Shown piece after piece: positions 42,295 to 51,334 of a stretch of DNA of 64,000 nt (its first letter is position 1; each line of letters opens with the position of its first letter). Below the pieces are notes generated by a model. That model was not told the origin of the DNA. It worked only from the letters and a program-made list of their open reading frames with translations, and searched no databases. Source of the stretch: UBA1926 sp036732005 (lineage in GTDB: Bacteria; Planctomycetota; Phycisphaerae; Phycisphaerales; UBA1924); contig DAINDF010000001.1 in the NCBI GenBank assembly GCA_036732005.1, positions 186,001 to 250,000 on the forward strand, written 5' to 3'. Position numbers and translations under genes: made by a program.

Positions 42295-43167
42295 TCATCC
42301 GAGCGCTTCGCGGATCGCCGCGACGCGGCCGAGCAACTCGGCGGCCTCCCCGAGCGGGAGCTGGGTGGCGCCATCGCTCATCGCCGAGGATGGATCGGGG
42401 TGGGCCTCGATGAAGAGCGCGTGCACCCCCGCGGCCGTCGCGGCCCTTGCGAGCAGCGAGGCCCGGTCCCGGCGCCCGCCCGTCTGCTCGCCCGATCCCG
42501 GTGTCTGCGTCGAATGGGTGACATCGAAGCAGACCGGGGGGGGCCCGGCCCGGGTGAACGCGGTGCAGTCGAGATCCATCATGTCGCCGAGACCGACAAA
42601 GTCGTTCACGAGCCGGTGATACCCGAAGAATGTCCCCCGCTCGATGAGCAGGACATTCTCGCACCCCACCTCCGCCAGCTTGCGCACCGGCCCGGTCATC
42701 TCACGCGGGGAAAGGAACTGCCCCTTCTTGACGCTCACCGCCCGCCCGTGCCCGGCGGCGGCCTCGCCCGCCGCGGCGAGCAAGTCGGTCTGCCGGCACA
42801 GGAACGCCGGGATCTGGATCATGTCAACCACTCTCGCCACGGGCTCGGCCTGCCCCGGCTCGTGGATGTCCGTCGTGACCAGGCAGCCCAAGTCCTCTCG
42901 GGCGCGGGCGAGCCACTCGAGCCCTTGCCCCAGCCCCGGCCCGCGGGCGGAGCGGACGCTGGAGCGGTTGGCCTTGTCGAAGCTCGCCTTGAACACCAGC
43001 GGGAGCCCCAACTCGGCGCACACCCCCTTGAGCGCGTGCCCCACCTCGAGCCCCAGTGCGAGCGATTCGAACATGCAAGGCCCGGCGATGACGGCCAAGG
43101 GCAGGCCCTCGCCGATGCCGATCGGTCCGACGGTGCAGCGACGCGGGGAATGTGCCGGGGTTGTCAT
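42295..43167 (-). CDS. kdsA: 3-deoxy-D-manno-octulosonate 8-phosphate synthase
   Basis: The 290-residue enzyme joins phosphoenolpyruvate and arabinose 5-phosphate to make KDO-8-phosphate for lipopolysaccharide. It has IAGPCMFES at 28-36, FKASFDKANRSS, LVTTDIHEPGQ, QIPAFLCRQTDL and KKGQFLSPREM. The Cys in GPC, with CFDVTHSTQTPG and FIEAHPDPSSAMSDG, marks the metal-dependent class II form rather than the Asn-containing E. coli type. Nine bases separate its stop from the convergent gene. Confidence 0.95.
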   Translation of the reverse strand: MTTPAHSPRRCTVGPIGIGEGLPLAVIAGPCMFESLALGLEVGHALKGVCAELGLPLVFKASFDKANRSSVRSARGPGLGQGLEWLARAREDLGCLVTTDIHEPGQAEPVARVVDMIQIPAFLCRQTDLLAAAGEAAAGHGRAVSVKKGQFLSPREMTGPVRKLAEVGCENVLLIERGTFFGYHRLVNDFVGLGDMMDLDCTAFTRAGPPPVCFDVTHSTQTPGSGEQTGGRRDRASLLARAATAAGVHALFIEAHPDPSSAMSDGATQLPLGEAAELLGRVAAIREALG

Positions 43168-43183
43168 CCCCCGAGGGTAGAAC

Positions 43184-43882
43184 TCACGGGCAGCCCGCGG
43201 CGAACTGCCCGACAAACGCGACGATGTCGCGCAGGTCGAGCAGACCCTCCGGCGGGGCGATGTCAACGGAAGGGTCGCCCGCGAGGAACCTCTCGACAAA
43301 CGCCGTGACATCGGCGAGGTCGAGCACGCCGTTGGGCTCGACAAGGTCCGCGTCGTTGCACGGGGGCAGGTCCGCGTAGAAGGTCGTCGTGACAACGACG
43401 AAGACATAGGTGCGTGAGACGCCGTCCCAGAAGAATGAGATGTCGTCGAGTCGCGACTCGATCCTGGTCGGCACGAACCCCGCGAGATCGACCCCGCCGA
43501 GGTGCCCGAAGACCGCGGTCTCGCGGTATCGCGCAAAGTCGCCCGCGAAGAGCGATCCGCCGCCGAACCAGAGATCGTCATCGACGCCATTGGTCAGCCT
43601 CGCGACATGGGGGGCGTAGGCGGGATCGGTCAGGTCGACCGCGGGCAGGATGCCCCCGGGACCGAACGGCGCATTGTAAAAGACGAGGGTGCCACCGAAA
43701 GGCCCGGGCAGCCCGGCCGGCCCGATCGCCGCGAGCAGGTTGATGGAGCTCACCGGGAATCCGGAGGCATCGGTGAACACGATCAGATCGGTGACCGCGG
43801 CGACCGGGGCCTCGCCGCCGAGGATCGGGGCCGCCGCGATCATCAGGCCGCACGCCGCGATGAGGGCCGTTCCTTCTTGCAT
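43184..43882 (-). CDS. exported protein with C-terminal planctomycete-type dockerin domain
   Basis: The ATG at 43882 starts a signal peptide (about 1-23). The 232-residue protein has a body of about 150 residues with no recognised fold and ends in a duplicated calcium-loop-like module: CNDADLVEPNGVLDLADVTAF and PPEGLLDLRDIVAFVGQFAAGCP. This matches the Cys-to-Cys dockerin-like tails common on secreted proteins of Phycisphaerae, of unknown attachment partner. It lies 16 bp from kdsA on the same strand but has no metabolic link to it. Confidence 0.75.
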   Translation of the reverse strand: MQEGTALIAACGLMIAAAPILGGEAPVAAVTDLIVFTDASGFPVSSINLLAAIGPAGLPGPFGGTLVFYNAPFGPGGILPAVDLTDPAYAPHVARLTNGVDDDLWFGGGSLFAGDFARYRETAVFGHLGGVDLAGFVPTRIESRLDDISFFWDGVSRTYVFVVVTTTFYADLPPCNDADLVEPNGVLDLADVTAFVERFLAGDPSVDIAPPEGLLDLRDIVAFVGQFAAGCP

Positions 43883-44088
43883 ATACCTATTTAAGAGGGT
43901 CGCGACAGACGAGGGAAGCAGAAACCGACCGATTCTCCCTGGGTTTTCGGCATGCGGATATCCGGACACGGCGAGGATCGCACGCCCATCGCGGGTTTTG
44001 TCGCGCGCGAACTTGGCAAGCAAGGCGAAAGCAAATAGATTGTCCCGCCCGCAGGGCAGGACACCGGCACTCCCTCGGAGGATCCACG

Positions 44089-46029
44089 ATGACCGACTCG
44101 ACCGGGGCCCCAGCCGCGACCGACGCCCCGAAGAACGAAGACCAGATCTATACCCCTCACGCGGGCGAGATGCAGTTGACGCCGCGGGCGATCATCACCG
44201 GCTGCGTCATCGGGGGCGTCGTCGGCGCCATGAACATCTCGCTGGGGCTGAAGATCGGGTGGAGCTTCGGGGGCTCGATCATCGCCGCGATCCTCGGGTT
44301 CTCCGTCTGGGCGTTCCTCCACCAGGTGTTCAAGGTCCGCCGGTACGGCGTGCTCGAGACCAACATCACGCAGACCGCCGGATCGGCCGCCGGCGCGATG
44401 GCCTCCGCGGGAGGCCTGCTCGCCCCGATCCCGGCGTTGGCGATGCTCAGCGACGAGCACACGATCCCGCTGAACTACTTCGAGCTCACGCTCTGGGCCC
44501 TCGCGGTCGGGTACCTGGGCGTCTTCTTCGCCGTCCCGCTCCGGAACCAGATGGTCGTCGTCGAGAAGCTCCGGTTCCCCACCGGCACCGCGACGGCCCA
44601 GACGATCGTCTCGATCTTCGCCGAGGGGGCCGAGGCGATCCGCAAGGCGAAGTATCTCCTCGCCTTCGCGTTCGTCGGGGCCCTGGTCATCGCGCTCAAG
44701 ACCAACTGGCACGACGCGTACACGGCGATCGCGGCCAATGTCAACAACCCCTTGTCGATCATCACCGGGGGCCGGTCGCACGACGCCTTGCTCAACGATC
44801 CGACCGCGCCCGCGGTGGCGCTCTTCGTCGCGATGCTGATCAAGTGGGGCTTCTACCCGATCGCGACCCCCGCGATGACCGGCGCCGGCCTGATCGTCGG
44901 CCCACGCATCGGGATCTCGCTCCTCGCCGGCGGGCTGATCGGGTGGGGTCTGCTCGGGCCCTATGTGATGGCCGGCGCCGGCCCGCTCGCCGCCCTCTTC
45001 GGCGCCCACGGCGGGTGGACGGAGAGGCAGGCCGTGTTCGACGCGAAGTACGGCGTGCAGGGGTGGATCCTCTGGCCGGGTGTTGCGATCATGGTCGCCG
45101 ACGCGCTGACCTCGCTCGCCCTGTCGTGGAAGACGATCGCGAACACCTTCCGACGCTCATCCGACGCCGGCGACGCCGCCAGCATCTTCGAGCCGCCAGA
45201 GGCCCGGGTCCCGGCCTCGTGGTGGATGGGCGGGCTCTGCCTGGGAGCCGGCACGGCGATGCTGGTGATGGAACTCGTCTTCGGCATCCCGTTCTGGTTG
45301 ACGCTCATCGCCGTGGCGCTCTCGTCGGTGCTCGCCGCGATCGCGGTCCGCTCGACCGGCGAGACCGACATCAACCCGGTCGGGGGCATGGGCAAGGTGA
45401 CCCAGCTCGTCTTCGCGGGCATCGCGCCGGGGCAGATGGCGACCAACCTCATGGGCGCCGCGATCACGGGCGCCGGCGCCTCCCAGGCCGGCGACATGAT
45501 GCACGATCTCAAGACGGGGCGGATGCTCGGCGCCTCACCCCGAAAGCAGATCATCGCCCAGTGCATCGGCATCACCGCGGGCGTCGCCGTCGTCGTCCCG
45601 GTCTACCTCATCTTCGCCAAGGCCTACGACATCGGGTTCGATCCCGAGTACCCCGCACCGGCCGCCCACGCCTGGCGCGGCGTGGCGGAGGTGCTCGCCA
45701 ACGGATTCGGCTCGCTGCCCACCAACGCGAGCTGGGCGATCGTCGCGGGCCTGATCTTCGGCATGTTCATGCCGATCCTCCGCAAGCTCTACCCCAAGGC
45801 CGCCCCGTACACCCCCAGCGCCCTGGCCTTCGGCATCGCGTTCATCGTCCCCCCCATGTACCCCATCATGATGTTCCTCGGCTCGATGATGCTGGTGCTG
45901 TGGAAGAAGCTCAGCCCGAAGCACTGCGCGGCCCTCGTCTTCGCCGTCGCTTCGGGCCTGATCGCGGGCGAGGGCGTGATGAATGTCATCGCCGCCGCGT
46001 ACAACCTCGTCCGCCAGATGGCCGGATAA
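44089..46029 (+). CDS. OPT-family oligopeptide transporter
   Basis: The 646-residue membrane protein starts at an ATG preceded by GGAGGATC. It has about 14-16 hydrophobic helices and the OPT signatures NISLGLKIGWSFGGSI, NQMVVVEKLRFPTGTATAQT and TDINPVGGMGKVTQL. OPT proteins import small peptides or metal-peptide complexes using the proton gradient. The length is usual for bacterial members. The gene stands alone on its transcript. Confidence 0.92.
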   Translation: MTDSTGAPAATDAPKNEDQIYTPHAGEMQLTPRAIITGCVIGGVVGAMNISLGLKIGWSFGGSIIAAILGFSVWAFLHQVFKVRRYGVLETNITQTAGSAAGAMASAGGLLAPIPALAMLSDEHTIPLNYFELTLWALAVGYLGVFFAVPLRNQMVVVEKLRFPTGTATAQTIVSIFAEGAEAIRKAKYLLAFAFVGALVIALKTNWHDAYTAIAANVNNPLSIITGGRSHDALLNDPTAPAVALFVAMLIKWGFYPIATPAMTGAGLIVGPRIGISLLAGGLIGWGLLGPYVMAGAGPLAALFGAHGGWTERQAVFDAKYGVQGWILWPGVAIMVADALTSLALSWKTIANTFRRSSDAGDAASIFEPPEARVPASWWMGGLCLGAGTAMLVMELVFGIPFWLTLIAVALSSVLAAIAVRSTGETDINPVGGMGKVTQLVFAGIAPGQMATNLMGAAITGAGASQAGDMMHDLKTGRMLGASPRKQIIAQCIGITAGVAVVVPVYLIFAKAYDIGFDPEYPAPAAHAWRGVAEVLANGFGSLPTNASWAIVAGLIFGMFMPILRKLYPKAAPYTPSALAFGIAFIVPPMYPIMMFLGSMMLVLWKKLSPKHCAALVFAVASGLIAGEGVMNVIAAAYNLVRQMAG

Positions 46030-46284
46030 TCGACCCGCTCCGGATCGGCCGCCAGCATCGTTGGGATGGCCCGCTCCCCTCAAGCGGCTCTCGCCGCGCC
46101 GGCCGCGCCGGCCGCGATAGACGCTCTCCGGGGAGCATGAACCGCCCCCCCCCGCCGCTCTCACCATGCCGCACGCCGACGAGGCCACCCCGGCACCCGC
46201 CCTCCGGGAAAAGACGGCACGAACGCGGACATGCACGCGGAGTCACCCCGGGCGACTATTCACACCGCCGCACTACCATCGCCC

Positions 46285-48084
46285 ATGGGTAGCCCACCGC
46301 CGCTGGCGCTCGCCGCCTCCGTCACCGACTTGCCGCTGCTGACCACGCTGGCGGCGGGCCTCGCCGCGGCATGGATCTTCGGGTTGCTCACGAAACGCCT
46401 GGGTCTCTCGCCGATCGTCGGCTACCTGCTCGGCGGCGTTCTCATCGGCCCCTACACGCCCGGCTTTGTCGGCGACAAGGAGATCGCGCACCAGCTCGCC
46501 GAGATCGGCGTGATCCTCATGATGTTCGGCGTCGGCCTGCACTTCAACCTCAAGGACCTCGTCGCGGTCCGGCGGATCGCGATCCCCGGCGCCGTCGTGC
46601 AGAGCCTCTCCGCGACCGTCGTCGCGATGCTCCTCTTTCTCGCGTTCGGATGGCCTTGGCAGTCCGGCATGGTCATCGGCATGGCCATGGCCGTGGCCAG
46701 CACGGTCGTGCTCCTCCGGGTCCTCATCGACAAGGAGATGCTCACCACGCCCCACGGGCACGCCGCCGTCGGGTGGCTGCTCGTCGAGGACATCTTCACC
46801 GTGCTCGCACTCGTCTTCGTCCCGATGCTGGCCGTCGGCGACGCGGCCGAAGCCGCCCGAGAGAGCGGCGGCGCCGCGCATGTCCTCACGGAGATCCTCA
46901 TCGCGCTCGGGAAGTTCGGTCTGCTCGTGGCGATCCTGCTGATCGCCGGATCACGCGTCATCCCATGGCTGCTCGGCAAGGTCGCCAAGCTCCGATCGCG
47001 AGAGCTCTTCACGCTGACCGTCCTCGTCCTCTCCGTCGCGATCGCGGTCGGTTCGGCGGTCTTCTTCGGCGTCTCCGTCGCGCTGGGGGCCTTCCTCGCG
47101 GGAATGGTCGTCGCCCAGAGCCCGACGAGCCACCAGGCCGCGGCGGATGCGTTGCCGCTCCGCGACGCGTTCGCCGTCCTCTTCTTCGTCGCCGTCGGCA
47201 TGCTCTTCGACCCCGCCTTCGTGGTTCGCGAGCCCCTCATGCTGGCGGCCGGGCTCGGGGTCGTCATGCTCGTCAAGCCGCTCGCCGCGCTCGCCATCGT
47301 TGCGATACTGGGATACCCCGGCCGAACCGCGATAACGGTCGCGATCGGCCTGGCGCAGATCGGCGAGTTCTCGTTCATCCTCGGGCAGGTCGCGCTGCTC
47401 CACGGCGTGATCCCCGCCGAGGGCCAGCAGATTCTTGTCGGCGCCGCGATGATCTCGATCACCCTCAACCCGATCCTGTTCGGCTCGCTCGATCGGATCG
47501 AGGCGGCCGCCCGCCGCCACCCCCGGCTCTGGAGCCTGCTCGACGGGAAAGCCGCCCGAATCCGCAGAACAGTCAACGACGCGTCCTCCGCCCGAATCAT
47601 GGAGGCGGAGAAGCCCCTCGCGATCGTCGTTGGATACGGGCCGGTCGGGCGGCTTGTCGACGGGCTCCTCCTCGACGCGGGCTTTCACACCGTCGTCGTC
47701 GAGATGAACCTCCGCACCGTCGAATCCCTCGTCGCCACCGGGCGCTCCGCCATCTTCGGCGACGCCACGAGGCCGGAGATCCTCGATGACGCCGGCATCC
47801 GCAAGGCCCAATACCTCGTCGTCACGCTCCCCAACGCCGAGAATCGCTCCGGCCTGATCCAGATCGCCAAGGAGCTGAACGCGGGCATCCAGATCATCTT
47901 GCGCGCGCGATACCTGGCCGAGGCCGAGACGCTCAGCAAGTGGGACAAGACGATCTCGGTCTACGAAGAGGGGGAGACCGGCCTCGCCATGGCGCAGAAG
48001 GTGCTGGAACTCCGCGAGATGGAGCCGGCGAAGATCGAGGCCTTCCTCGAAGCCGTCCGCAAGCTGTGGCGGCTCCGGCTGTAG
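46285..48084 (+). CDS. Kef-type CPA2 monovalent cation:proton antiporter with TrkA-N domain
   Basis: The 599-residue protein has a membrane region of about 12 helices (GLSPIVGYLLGGVLIGPYTPG, EIGVILMMFGVGLHFNLKDL, QIGEFSFILGQ) and a cytoplasmic NAD-binding TrkA-N domain from about 440 with the GYGPVGRLVDGLL loop. The order and motifs fit KefB/KefC/YbaL relatives, which export K+ or Na+ in exchange for protons. The ATG at 46285 is chosen because the upstream stretch is unlike coding sequence. Upstream, 46030-46284 holds only GC-rich repeats and no gene. Confidence 0.92.
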   Translation: MGSPPPLALAASVTDLPLLTTLAAGLAAAWIFGLLTKRLGLSPIVGYLLGGVLIGPYTPGFVGDKEIAHQLAEIGVILMMFGVGLHFNLKDLVAVRRIAIPGAVVQSLSATVVAMLLFLAFGWPWQSGMVIGMAMAVASTVVLLRVLIDKEMLTTPHGHAAVGWLLVEDIFTVLALVFVPMLAVGDAAEAARESGGAAHVLTEILIALGKFGLLVAILLIAGSRVIPWLLGKVAKLRSRELFTLTVLVLSVAIAVGSAVFFGVSVALGAFLAGMVVAQSPTSHQAAADALPLRDAFAVLFFVAVGMLFDPAFVVREPLMLAAGLGVVMLVKPLAALAIVAILGYPGRTAITVAIGLAQIGEFSFILGQVALLHGVIPAEGQQILVGAAMISITLNPILFGSLDRIEAAARRHPRLWSLLDGKAARIRRTVNDASSARIMEAEKPLAIVVGYGPVGRLVDGLLLDAGFHTVVVEMNLRTVESLVATGRSAIFGDATRPEILDDAGIRKAQYLVVTLPNAENRSGLIQIAKELNAGIQIILRARYLAEAETLSKWDKTISVYEEGETGLAMAQKVLELREMEPAKIEAFLEAVRKLWRLRL

Positions 48085-48461
48085 ACGCAGGCCCACGCCC
48101 GCAAGCCGTGCAATCGCCGCAACTCGGGTCCGGACCCGCTCCGCACAAGCCGCGTCCAGCGCACGGACCGCAGAAGCCAGACCGCGGAGCAACCACGACC
48201 AAGGGCTCGCCCGACCACGGCCGTGACCGCACGCACGGGAGAGCCAAACCGGCCCCCTCGCACCGACGACGGCGGGCACGCTCAAATTGGGCCACAACGC
48301 CCGATGAACCCGGCTCCTGCCGAGGCCGCCAGGCATTCAGAATCGGGGTGACAGAACTCCAGTTGAACTCCTTGCCGCCAAAGTCGGCCTCTGGAGACCA
48401 GAAACTCTACCGCTGCTGCGACGCGGAGAGGCCCATAGGACGAGCCTCCGGGTGCAGCGAA
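48085..48461. other. intergenic stretch without a supported gene
   Basis: These 377 bases between convergent genes hold no convincing gene, RNA or terminator hairpin. Short open frames here are rich in Arg, Pro and Ala and look non-coding. Confidence 0.5.
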
Positions 48462-49538
48462 TCAGTCTTCCTGCGGTTGGGATGACCGACGATGGATGAC
48501 ATCGAGCACGAGAGTGCGATCATCGCCATCGACCGACCATGCGCGAGTCCGGAGTGTTCCATCCGGTGCGTAGTCGAAACGAACGAGTCGGCGATCGCTC
48601 GCCTCGCCTTCGTACCGCGTCAGGTCGAGCTCCAGATTGTTGTCTTGGAGCACGGTCACACCGCCCTCGTAGACGCCGCCAGAAGCCGAAATCGCCACGC
48701 ATCGCAACTCGTCAAACCCGACATGGTGGTAGAAGTAGGCGTCGAGCAGATGTTCTGGCTTGTCGGCCTTGGATGCCCTTTCGACGCTCAGAGCGACCAC
48801 ATCCAGATACTCCATCCACACGAAGTTCGAGTGGACGAGTTCCACCCGGTCGTCTTCCTGGCCCTCCCACTGACCGACGAGAGGTACGAATGCTCGGATG
48901 TTCCTCGAGGGTGTCGGCACCCGACCGGCCGCGGCCGCCGGCGGTGGACTGCGTTCCATAAAACGGGCGTACTCCCACTCCGCGAGGGTTGCCAGACCGT
49001 GTCCGCTGTCCTCGAGGAGAACATCGCGATACATGTCCGGGCCGTCGAAGGCCCAGCGTGCCTCCAGCTTCCGCCGAGCCAGCGGCTGGTGGAGTTCGAG
49101 GGAGGTCGCGGCGTTGTCGCCATCAAACTCGATCGTGCCCTCCCCGACGCCGCGACCGATGCCGGGGATGTCGGGATGAAAGCTCAGCAGGTGGATCTGC
49201 TCGCGATCCGGGCGCCAGTAGTAGATCACCAGCTCACGCCAGGGGTTGCCGTCGATGTCGGACCCCACGCGATGTGCGCGAATGGAGTGACGGCCTGGGC
49301 CCCATCGCCAAGTGGTGGCATGGACCGTGCCGAGTCGCCATTCGCCGGCCTCCATGCGAGCGAATGCCGCCATCGGCGCAGAAACCTCCGCGGGCTCGCT
49401 CATTGGCGTCGGTTGCGTCTTCATGAGTTCGGCGGAGGCTTCGAACACCCGGACGCCGAAGAGCAAGATGATCAACAGTGCAGCGCAGGAGCGGCGTCCA
49501 GAGCACGCAGAGCGCCCGGCAAGAGTGCGGGTTTGCAT
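48462..49538 (-). CDS. exported protein of unknown function, two beta-rich units
   Basis: The 358-residue protein has an N-terminal hydrophobic segment (about 18-35) that may be a signal anchor or signal peptide. The mature part seems to hold two related beta-rich halves, starting near MEAGEWRLGTVHATTWRWG and LVGQWEGQEDDRVELVHSN. This W-rich, GxW pattern recalls lipocalin-like or DUF1579-like domains, but no ligand residues can be named. It is read toward the convergent antiporter gene. Confidence 0.6.
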   Translation of the reverse strand: MQTRTLAGRSACSGRRSCAALLIILLFGVRVFEASAELMKTQPTPMSEPAEVSAPMAAFARMEAGEWRLGTVHATTWRWGPGRHSIRAHRVGSDIDGNPWRELVIYYWRPDREQIHLLSFHPDIPGIGRGVGEGTIEFDGDNAATSLELHQPLARRKLEARWAFDGPDMYRDVLLEDSGHGLATLAEWEYARFMERSPPPAAAAGRVPTPSRNIRAFVPLVGQWEGQEDDRVELVHSNFVWMEYLDVVALSVERASKADKPEHLLDAYFYHHVGFDELRCVAISASGGVYEGGVTVLQDNNLELDLTRYEGEASDRRLVRFDYAPDGTLRTRAWSVDGDDRTLVLDVIHRRSSQPQED

Positions 49539-49637
49539 GCGTCCGTGTACCCGGCATCCCGTCGGGCGTTGCGGACCGCAGGCCGAGCTGTGCCCCGGGA
49601 AGAGGCAGGCCGCGGAGAATCGAGGATTGGATTGAAA

Positions 49638-49712
49638 TCGGGGTGGGGAGATTCGAACTCCCGACCTCTTGACCCCCAGTCAAGCGCGCTAACCAAGCTG
49701 CGCTACACCCCG
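49638..49712 (-). tRNA. tRNA-Pro(GGG)
   Basis: On the minus strand all arms fold: acceptor CGGGGTG with CACCCCG, D-arm GCGC/GCGC, anticodon stem CTTGA/TCAAG with loop CTGGGGG (anticodon GGG), and T-arm GGGAG-TTCGAAT-CTCCC. The discriminator is A, as in bacterial tRNA-Pro. It is 75 bases long and the 3' CCA is not encoded. Confidence 0.95.
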
Positions 49713-49771
49713 TCAGGACCGCAAGTATAGCCCCCCATCCCCCCACCGTCGATCCCGTGCCCCGGCAGCCC

Positions 49772-49857
49772 CCGATCCCCGATCCCCAATCCCCAATCCC
49801 CAATCCCTGATCCCTGATCCCTGATCCCTGATCCCTGATCCCCAATCCCCGATCCCC
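49772..49857. repeat. heptamer tandem repeat (GATCCCC/AATCCCC/CTGATCC type)
   Basis: About twelve 7-bp units of the form RATCCCY follow each other between tRNA-Pro and pyrC. Variants GATCCCC, AATCCCC and GATCCCT are arranged in blocks. The array reads as GGGATYR on the other strand. It is a simple-sequence repeat prone to length change, lying just before pyrC. Confidence 0.9.
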
Positions 49858-49880
49858 CCTCCCCCCGATATCCTCTCCCC

Positions 49881-51209
49881 GTGCACCTGCTCATCACCAA
49901 CGGACGCGTCATCGACCCCGCCACCGGCCGAGACGAGACCGCCGATGTCGCCCTCATCGGCTCCACCATCGCCGCGATCGGGCCGGGGCTCGACCGCGCC
50001 TCGGCCGACCGCGTCATCGACGCCGAGGGCCTCATCGTCTCGCCCGGGCTGATCGACCCCCATGTCCACCTCCGCGAGCCCGGCGGCGAGCACAAGGAGA
50101 CGATCGAGACCGGCACCCGGGCCGCCGCCGCGGGGGGCTTCACCGCCGTCTGCTGCATGCCCAACACCACGCCGGCGATGGACCGCCCCGAGATCCTCTA
50201 CTTCGTCACCAGCCGGGCGAAGGAGACCGGGCACTGCCGCGTCTTCCCCGTCGCCGCCGCGACGCTCGAACGCCGGGGCGAGCAGATGGTCGAGACCCAG
50301 CTCTGCCACAAAGCCGGGGCCGTCGCGTTCTCCGACGACGGCGATGTCGTCCAGTCCGCCGGCATGATGCGGGCGATCATGACCGCCGTCGCCGAACTCG
50401 GGTCGGTCTTCATGCAGCACTGCCAGGACACCACGCTCACCGAGGGCGCCGCGATGCACGCCGGGACGGTCTCGACCCGCCTCGGCCTGGCGGGCTGGCC
50501 CCGCGAGGCCGAGGAGATCATCGTCGAGCGCGACGCCCGCCTCGCCGCCGTCACCGGGTGCCGCTACCACGCCCAGCACCTCAGCAGCGCCGGCTCCGTC
50601 GAGATCATCCGCAGGGCACGCGCCGCCGGCGCCCCGGTCACCGGCGAGGCGACCCCCCACCACCTCATCCTCTCCCACGAGGCCTGCGACGGGTTCAACA
50701 CCGCCGCCAAGATGAACCCACCCCTCCGCGAGCAACGCGACATCGACGCCCTCCGCGAGGGCGTCGCCGACGGCACCATCACCATCCTCGGCACCGACCA
50801 CGCGCCGCACGCCGCCGAGGAGAAGGCCGCCCCCTTCGACGACGCCCCCTTCGGCATCATCGGCCTCGAGACCGCGCTCTCGCTCTATGCCGAGGCCCTC
50901 ATCGACACCGGCCTGCTCACCTGGCCCGCGATGCTCGAGAAGATGACCACCAACCCCGCCCGGCTCTGCGGCCTCGACCGGTTCGGCCTCGGCACGCTCA
51001 CACCCGGAGGGCCCGCCGACCTCACCCTCATCGACCCCGCCGCGACCTGGACTGTGCGCCACAGCGAACTCGCCGGCAGGAGCGTCAACACCCCCTTTCT
51101 CGGCCGCTCGCTCCGGGGGCGCGCCGTGGCCACGATCGTCGGCGGACGCATCGTCATGAGCCGCCTCGGGGCCCTCCCGAAGCCGGATTTTGCGCACGCC
51201 GGCGCGTGA
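49881..51209 (+). CDS. pyrC: dihydroorotase (class I)
   Basis: The 442-residue enzyme makes dihydroorotate in pyrimidine synthesis. It starts at a GTG directly after the repeat array and has no clear ribosome binding site. Metal motifs are DPHVHLREPG near 59-68, the Lys-region residues replaced in sequence order by GAVAFSDDG, HAQHLSS, and GTDHAPH near 306-312, all typical of the amidohydrolase superfamily class I enzymes. No other pyr gene adjoins. Confidence 0.94.
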   Translation: MHLLITNGRVIDPATGRDETADVALIGSTIAAIGPGLDRASADRVIDAEGLIVSPGLIDPHVHLREPGGEHKETIETGTRAAAAGGFTAVCCMPNTTPAMDRPEILYFVTSRAKETGHCRVFPVAAATLERRGEQMVETQLCHKAGAVAFSDDGDVVQSAGMMRAIMTAVAELGSVFMQHCQDTTLTEGAAMHAGTVSTRLGLAGWPREAEEIIVERDARLAAVTGCRYHAQHLSSAGSVEIIRRARAAGAPVTGEATPHHLILSHEACDGFNTAAKMNPPLREQRDIDALREGVADGTITILGTDHAPHAAEEKAAPFDDAPFGIIGLETALSLYAEALIDTGLLTWPAMLEKMTTNPARLCGLDRFGLGTLTPGGPADLTLIDPAATWTVRHSELAGRSVNTPFLGRSLRGRAVATIVGGRIVMSRLGALPKPDFAHAGA

Positions 51210-51334
51210 CCCCGCCCCAATCCACCTAGACTTCTCTGGTTTCGCGCCCGGGGGATGGGACGGCGGGTGAGCAGACACCGCTCCCCTGCACCGCGACACC
51301 ACAGAGCACCAACCACGCCGGAAAGGACACTGCA

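Noticed and set aside
43689..46292. Long alternative-frame protein overlapping the OPT transporter
   Set aside because: Arg- and Asp-rich shadow frame; the OPT frame has family motifs and a good ribosome binding site.
49772..49857. CRISPR array
   Set aside because: Units are 7 bp and contiguous with no spacers, and no cas genes are present.
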